NCBI GenBank assembly: GCA_934096015.1
Contig: CAKOLD010000034.1
Span: 1-9,454, forward strand
Direction of reading: 5' to 3'
Source: an uncultured Bacilli bacterium
Lineage (GTDB): Bacteria > Bacillota_I > Bacilli_A > RF39 > UBA660
DNA: 9,454 nt
How positions within the stretch are numbered: position 1 is the first letter of the stretch; every line of letters begins with the position of its first letter. Below, piece by piece: positions 5,444-9,454 of the stretch. The notes under the pieces are model-generated. The model was not told the origin of the DNA and did not search any database. It saw only the letters and a program-made list of their open reading frames with translations. Made by a program: the position numbers and the translations under genes.

Positions 5444-6298
5444 GTGATTTTAGTAATTACTGGTCCAACTGGTGTTGGAAAAACAAAACTAAGTATTGAA
5501 CTCGCTAAAAAATATCAAGCGGTGATTATAAATGCTGATTCAATGCAAGTTTATAAAGGTTTAGATATAGGTACTGCTAAAATTAAAGAAACAGAAAAAG
5601 AAAATATCGTTCATGAATTATTTGATATAAAAGAAGTTACAGACATGTATACTGTTTATGATTATCAAAAGGATGTTAGAAATTTATTAAAAAAATATAA
5701 AGATCAAAATATTATTTTAGTTGGGGGAACTGGTTTATATATAAAAGCAGCACTTTATGACTATAGATTTCAAGAAGAAATTGATATTGATTTAAGTAAA
5801 TATTCTAATGAAGAATTATTTCAAATGTGTAATCAAAAAGATCCTAATCATAATATTCATATAAATAATAGAAAACGTTTAGAAAGATTTTTAAAAAGAG
5901 ATGAAACTAATAATAAAGATGAATTATTATATGATGCAATATTTGTAGGACTCACAACTGATAGAGAAAAATTATATGAAATAATTAATAATAGAGTTGA
6001 TAAAATGTTAGAATCAGGTTTAATTGCAGAAGTAAAGTATTTTTATGAACGAAATGTTCGTTCTAAGGCTTTGTTAACAGGAATTGGATATAAAGAATTA
6101 TATGATTATTTTGATCATAAAATAAGTTTAGAAGACGCTATTATGTTAATTAAGAAAAATAGTAGGAAATATGCCAAGAGACAATATACTTGGTTTAGAA
6201 ATCAGATGAATATTAATTGGTTTAATGTTGATTTTGAAAATTTTCAAAACACTGTTAATCAAGTAATAAATTTTATAGAAGAAAGAGAGAATGTATGA
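5444..6298 (+). CDS. miaA: tRNA dimethylallyltransferase MiaA
   Basis: 284 residues, slightly shorter than the usual ~300. It transfers the dimethylallyl group from DMAPP to N6 of adenosine 37 in tRNAs reading UNN codons, a step that stabilises codon pairing. Visible motifs in order: P-loop GPTGVGKT (7-14); DSMQVYKGLDIGTAK (32-46), with the catalytic-site aspartate and the tRNA-contact loop; HELFD (57-61), where many MiaAs have HHLID; GGTGLYIKA (94-102); NNRKRLERFLKR (141-152); LTGIGYKE (211-218); and RKYAKRQYTWFR (241-252). The start is GTG at 5444, chosen for AGGGGTG seven bases upstream and because the P-loop then lies at the normal distance from the N-terminus. The next gene overlaps its stop by ATGA, so the two are coupled. 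miaA may be expressed from a promoter at the alaS end or by read-through. Confidence 0.95.
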   Translation: MILVITGPTGVGKTKLSIELAKKYQAVIINADSMQVYKGLDIGTAKIKETEKENIVHELFDIKEVTDMYTVYDYQKDVRNLLKKYKDQNIILVGGTGLYIKAALYDYRFQEEIDIDLSKYSNEELFQMCNQKDPNHNIHINNRKRLERFLKRDETNNKDELLYDAIFVGLTTDREKLYEIINNRVDKMLESGLIAEVKYFYERNVRSKALLTGIGYKELYDYFDHKISLEDAIMLIKKNSRKYAKRQYTWFRNQMNINWFNVDFENFQNTVNQVINFIEERENV

Positions 6299-6978
6299 AA
6301 GAAAATATGAATTTACATGATATTTTAGAGGAAATAGAATATTGTGATGAAAGGGAAAAACAATACACAAAAGAAATAGAGTGTTTTAGATTTAAAAAAG
6401 ATCATTCTTTAAATTTAAAGCAAAGAAAATATTTTAAAGATATTATGAAAAATTATAAAGAAATTATAAAAGAAATAGAACAAGAAAAAAGTGATTATAT
6501 AAATATAATAAAAAATAATTCAACTTTTCCATCAGAAATGATTATTCCATTTATTACAGAATGTATTTCTTGGCATGAACAAGAAGAGTATGTTAATAGT
6601 AGAATAGTATTAAATTATTCTTATGGTGTAAGTGATATGTATTGTCAAAATTTTGTAAATTATTATTTAATATTTAATAAAGCTTTAGAAGAAACTGAAC
6701 AAGAGCTAGAAAAGTCTTTCTTAGTTTCTCATAGTCCAGCTTGTTATGCAGATTTATTAAAGGGTACTAAGAAAATTATTGCTCCATATTATTCAGAACT
6801 ATCAATGCTAACTGAAGAAGGATTAAAAGGGTCACTTAGAGAATTTCCTTATTTAAATGAAATAGCTTTTGATTTAGTAGAAAGAAGACTTCAAGAACCT
6901 GAAAAACCACTTGAAGAAATATTAAATGATGAGTTAGAACTAGTGAAAACAGTTAATAGAAAGCTTAAAAAAGATTAA
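6295..6978 (+). CDS. Unrecognised cytosolic protein with charged helical N-terminus
   Basis: 227 residues; I do not recognise the family. The first ~72 residues are highly charged, rich in Glu and Lys with heptad-like spacing (LEEIEYCDEREKQYTKEIE, IIKEIEQEKSDYINIIK), and probably form a coiled coil or helical hairpin. Residues ~78-165 are more mixed, with aromatic motifs ECISWHEQEEYV, GVSDMYCQNFVNYYLIF and HSPACYADLLKG. The tail (185-227) is again helical and charged. There is no signal peptide or membrane segment. Five cysteines (17, 30, 90, 117, 150) are scattered without a metal-binding spacing. The ATG overlaps the miaA stop (ATGA), with AGAGAGA just upstream, so translation is probably coupled to miaA. 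Codon use is like its neighbours. A tRNA- or RNA-related role is only suggested by position. Confidence 0.75.
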   Translation: MKENMNLHDILEEIEYCDEREKQYTKEIECFRFKKDHSLNLKQRKYFKDIMKNYKEIIKEIEQEKSDYINIIKNNSTFPSEMIIPFITECISWHEQEEYVNSRIVLNYSYGVSDMYCQNFVNYYLIFNKALEETEQELEKSFLVSHSPACYADLLKGTKKIIAPYYSELSMLTEEGLKGSLREFPYLNEIAFDLVERRLQEPEKPLEEILNDELELVKTVNRKLKKD

Positions 6979-6986
6979 GCTTTTTT
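6960..6986 (+). terminator. Intrinsic terminator of the miaA operon
   Basis: AAAGCTTAA (6960-6968) and TTAAGCTTT (6975-6983) form a perfect 9-bp stem with a six-base loop, followed by a T-run to 6986. The stop codon of the preceding gene (6976-6978) lies inside the stem, a compact arrangement also seen at 2247-2273. Confidence 0.8.
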
Positions 6987-6987
6987 C

Positions 6988-7016
6988 TTTACTAAAAAAA
7001 TTCTTTGATATATAAT
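6988..7016 (+). promoter_or_regulatory. Promoter of ftsK/spoIIIE
   Basis: TTTACT (6988-6993) and a perfect TATAAT (7011-7016) are 17 bases apart, directly after the upstream terminator. The start point would be near 7023, which leaves AGGGTGA (7023-7029) as ribosome-binding site in a very short leader before the GTG at 7036. Confidence 0.65.
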
Positions 7017-7035
7017 AAAATTAGGGTGAATAGTA

Positions 7036-9267
7036 GTGGCAAAGAAGAAAAAATCAAAAAGTTCAAATACAGGAAAGAAAAAATTTAGCGCAGAATTGAC
7101 TGGTCTAATACTAATATTAATTAGCATTATTGGAATAGGAGTATTTGGACCAGTTGGTAAATTAATAAAAGAATTTGCCATTTTTTTAGCTGGTACAAGT
7201 TGGGCAATAGTAATAGTTTTAACATTTATTATTGGTTTATATATGATAATAAAAAGAGAGAATCCTAAGTTTTTTACTAGTAGATTAGTAGGATTTTATT
7301 TATTATTTATTTCTTGGCTTTGTTTATCTCATATGAATTATTTAGAAAAGGGATTAAAATTTACGGAAACTATGCAACTCACTATAGATAATTTTATGAC
7401 TACTATTAATGATTCTAGTTTTACAAATTTAAGCAATATGGGTGGAGGTATAATTGGAGCTTTAACGAGTTTTTCAATAACAGCATTATTTGATGTGAAA
7501 GGGACTTATATTGTTTTAGGAGTAATATGTCTATTTGGTATAATTTTATTATTGGATATTTCATTTGGTGATTTATTAGATAAAATTGGTAATGTATTTA
7601 AGAAGATTAAAGTTTTAAGAGAATCTCATAAAGATGATGACGATGACGATGATGATGAGTTAGAACCAGATGATGAAGAAACTGTAGAAGTAAAACAAAA
7701 ATCAGAGTTGGATAAGGTAGTTATTACTAGTGTAGAAGATTTAAAGAATTATCATGCTAATGAAGAAGAGCCAAAAGAAATTAGAGAACAAACACCTATC
7801 GTTAGTAATGTAAAATCAAATTATAGATTACCAAGTTTAAATCTTTTAAATCCAGTTAAGAAAAAAGGTAAAATTAATTCTACTGAATTTTTAACAAATA
7901 ATAAGCAAAATTTAGAGAGAGTTTTAAAAGATTTTCAAATTGTGGGAAAAGTAGTAGAAATTCATGAGGGACCAGCTGTAACTCAATTTGAAGTAGAAAT
8001 AAAGGCTGGAACTAAGGTTAGTAGAATAACAAGTATTAATAAAGAAATTGCTTTAGCTTTAGCAGCCAGAGATATTCGTATTCAAGCACCGATTCCTGGA
8101 AAAAGTACTGTTGGTATAGAAATCCCTAACAAGCAGGTGAACTCAGTTCCTATAAGAGAAGTGTTAGAGAATGTTCCAACTAATATGGCAGATGCTAAAA
8201 TATTGGTTTCTTTAGGAAAAGATATAATGGGTAAAAATTGTTGCGCTGATTTAGCTAAAATGCCCCATTTATTAGTTGCAGGATCAACAGGTAGTGGTAA
8301 ATCTGTATGTATTAACAGTTTTATTGCTAGTATTCTTTTAAAAAGGCGACCGGATGAAGTAAAACTTGTTTTGGTGGATCCTAAAAAAGTTGAATTATCT
8401 AATTATAATGGAGTTCCACATTTATTGTGTCCAGTTGTAACTGATCCTAAAAAGGCTAATATTGCATTACAAAAGATTGTTGCTGAAATGGAAAAACGTT
8501 ATGATAAATTTAGCGAAAAAGGGGTTAAAAATATTGCGGGTTACAATTCTTGGGTAGAAAAACAGAATAAAGAAGCTGGAACTGAAATCGAAAAACCATT
8601 ACCTTATATAGTTGTTATTATAGATGAGTTAGCAGACTTAATGCTAGTTGCAGCAAAAGAAGTTGAAGATTCTATAATGCGTATTACTCAAATGGCAAGA
8701 GCAGCTGGAATACATTTGATTGTAGCAACTCAAAGACCTTCTACTGATGTTATTACTGGAGTTGTAAAAGCTAATATTCCTTCACGTATAGCATTTGCAG
8801 TTGCTAGTGGTATAGATTCTAGAACGATTCTAGATGCAACTGGTGCTGAAAAATTATTAGGAAAAGGTGATATGCTTTATTTGCCAATGGGTGAAAATAA
8901 TCCAATAAGAATTCAAGGTAATTTTATTAGTGATGAAGAGATTGAAAGAGTAATAGATTATGTATCAAAAGAACAAGTTGCATCTTATGATCATTCTATA
9001 ACAGAGGCAGAGCCAACGCATATGGCTGCTGAGGGAATGGAAAAAGAAGAGTATGATGATCCTCTTTATAATGAAATAGTAGATTTTGCAATTCAAACTG
9101 GAAAGATAAGTGCTTCGTTAATTCAAAGAAGATTCCGTTTAGGATATAACAGAGCTGCAAGAATTATTGATCTATTAGAAGAAAGGGGAATAATTGGACC
9201 ATCTAATGGTTCTAAACCAAGAGAAGTATTAGTTAAAATGGAATCTGGAGAAGAAAATCCGAGTTAA
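7036..9267 (+). CDS. ftsK: DNA translocase FtsK/SpoIIIE
   Basis: 743 residues, close to SpoIIIE length. It is a membrane-anchored hexameric motor that pumps chromosomal DNA through the closing septum. A basic N-terminus (MAKKKKSKSS) precedes four or so membrane segments at about 20-41, 46-72, 83-102 and 156-175. A linker follows with eight aspartates in a row (200-207). The motor has the alpha part (EGPAVTQFEVEIKAGTKVSR, 311-330), Walker A GSTGSGKS (416-423), LVDPKKVELSNYNGVPHL (446-463), Walker B VVIIDELAD (526-534) and the ATQRPS segment (564-569). The C-terminal gamma winged helix, which reads oriented DNA motifs, is complete (SASLIQRRFRLGYNRAARI, 692-710, and GPSNGSKPREVL). The GTG start has AGGGTGA upstream at good spacing. 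It appears to be a single-gene unit. Whether it serves division or also sporulation cannot be told here. Confidence 0.96.
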   Translation: MAKKKKSKSSNTGKKKFSAELTGLILILISIIGIGVFGPVGKLIKEFAIFLAGTSWAIVIVLTFIIGLYMIIKRENPKFFTSRLVGFYLLFISWLCLSHMNYLEKGLKFTETMQLTIDNFMTTINDSSFTNLSNMGGGIIGALTSFSITALFDVKGTYIVLGVICLFGIILLLDISFGDLLDKIGNVFKKIKVLRESHKDDDDDDDDELEPDDEETVEVKQKSELDKVVITSVEDLKNYHANEEEPKEIREQTPIVSNVKSNYRLPSLNLLNPVKKKGKINSTEFLTNNKQNLERVLKDFQIVGKVVEIHEGPAVTQFEVEIKAGTKVSRITSINKEIALALAARDIRIQAPIPGKSTVGIEIPNKQVNSVPIREVLENVPTNMADAKILVSLGKDIMGKNCCADLAKMPHLLVAGSTGSGKSVCINSFIASILLKRRPDEVKLVLVDPKKVELSNYNGVPHLLCPVVTDPKKANIALQKIVAEMEKRYDKFSEKGVKNIAGYNSWVEKQNKEAGTEIEKPLPYIVVIIDELADLMLVAAKEVEDSIMRITQMARAAGIHLIVATQRPSTDVITGVVKANIPSRIAFAVASGIDSRTILDATGAEKLLGKGDMLYLPMGENNPIRIQGNFISDEEIERVIDYVSKEQVASYDHSITEAEPTHMAAEGMEKEEYDDPLYNEIVDFAIQTGKISASLIQRRFRLGYNRAARIIDLLEERGIIGPSNGSKPREVLVKMESGEENPS

Positions 9268-9281
9268 AAAACAAAAAGTTT

Positions 9282-9316
9282 AAAGATAAGAATTCTAAAA
9301 TAATCTTATCTTTTTT
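9282..9316 (+). terminator. Intrinsic terminator of ftsK
   Basis: AAAGATAAGA (9282-9291) and TCTTATCTTT (9304-9313) form a perfect 10-bp stem with a 12-base AT-rich loop, followed by Ts to 9316. Confidence 0.8.
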
Positions 9317-9336
9317 AATAATTTATTTTAATTTTC

Positions 9337-9365
9337 TTGAATAAATAGAGAAAATTTGATATATT
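9337..9365 (+). promoter_or_regulatory. Promoter of the T-box-controlled transcript
   Basis: TTGAAT (9337-9342) and TATATT (9360-9365) are 17 bases apart. Transcription would begin near 9372, just ahead of the first T-box bases, which is the expected arrangement. Confidence 0.6.
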
Positions 9366-9375
9366 ATTTGCAACT

Positions 9376-9454
9376 GCTAAGAACAAGAGGAGTAAATTAC
9401 TGATTTATGAAAGAGAGCAAATGTTTGGTGTAAATTTGTATAATAGGTAATTGA
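9376..9454 (+). promoter_or_regulatory. T-box leader, stem I, cut by the window edge
   Basis: The Stem I hallmarks appear in order: AGTA at 9391-9394 (5' side of the specifier loop), AGAGAGC at 9412-9418 (distal bulge) and GGTG at 9427-9430 (terminal loop). AATTAC (9395-9400) pairs with GTAATT (9447-9452), and ATTTA (9403-9407) pairs with TAAAT (9431-9435), building the long Stem I arm. The 3' side of the specifier loop starts at the last two bases, so the codon that names the tRNA lies just outside. T-boxes sense uncharged tRNA and control aminoacyl-tRNA synthetase or amino-acid biosynthesis/transport genes, so such a gene is expected to the right. The compact alaS in this window has no such leader. 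Confidence 0.82.

Overview
The window is strongly AT-rich DNA with short intergenic gaps. TGA acts as a stop (it ends the first gene and miaA) and tryptophan is encoded by TGG, so the code is the standard bacterial one, not the Mycoplasma code. Shine-Dalgarno sites, intrinsic terminators, a SpoIIIE-type FtsK, TasA/SipW-like surface proteins and a T-box leader point to a low-GC Bacillota. The reduced AlaRS and overall style resemble uncultured, streamlined gut Bacilli (RF39-like lineages); that placement is inference.

Left third (1-2940), cell surface. A large surface protein is cut by the left edge and runs to 1704. Its C-terminus carries a 114-base block (1525-1638) with 61% G+C and only 10 adenines, inside a gene that is otherwise AT- and A-rich. 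The block encodes the end of a predicted C-type-lectin/formylglycine-enzyme-like fold, and most of its codons are NNY. This is the signature of the variable repeat of a diversity-generating retroelement (DGR). The reverse transcriptase and template repeat are not in the window, so this would be a remote target. A long-stemmed structure follows the stop codon. The next ~560 bases hold an untracked minus-strand reading frame of 105 codons with its own terminator. Then comes a minus-strand gene for a small exported TasA-like protein with a good promoter.

Middle (3060-6978), housekeeping. A deoxynucleoside-monophosphate-kinase-like P-loop protein is followed one base later by alaS, which encodes a compact 582-residue alanyl-tRNA synthetase. 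The AlaRS keeps the editing-site metal ligands but lacks the usual spacer barrel and the C-terminal C-Ala domain. After a terminator come miaA (tRNA A37 prenylation) and an unrecognised coiled-coil-like protein that overlaps miaA by ATGA. These genes mainly serve nucleotide supply and tRNA charging or modification.

Right (6979-9454). A clear promoter drives ftsK/spoIIIE (membrane DNA translocase), which ends at a strong terminator. The last ~80 bases are the start of a T-box leader with its own promoter, so an aminoacyl-tRNA synthetase or amino-acid gene probably lies just beyond the edge.

The most interesting element is the putative DGR variable region with its surface-displayed carrier protein.
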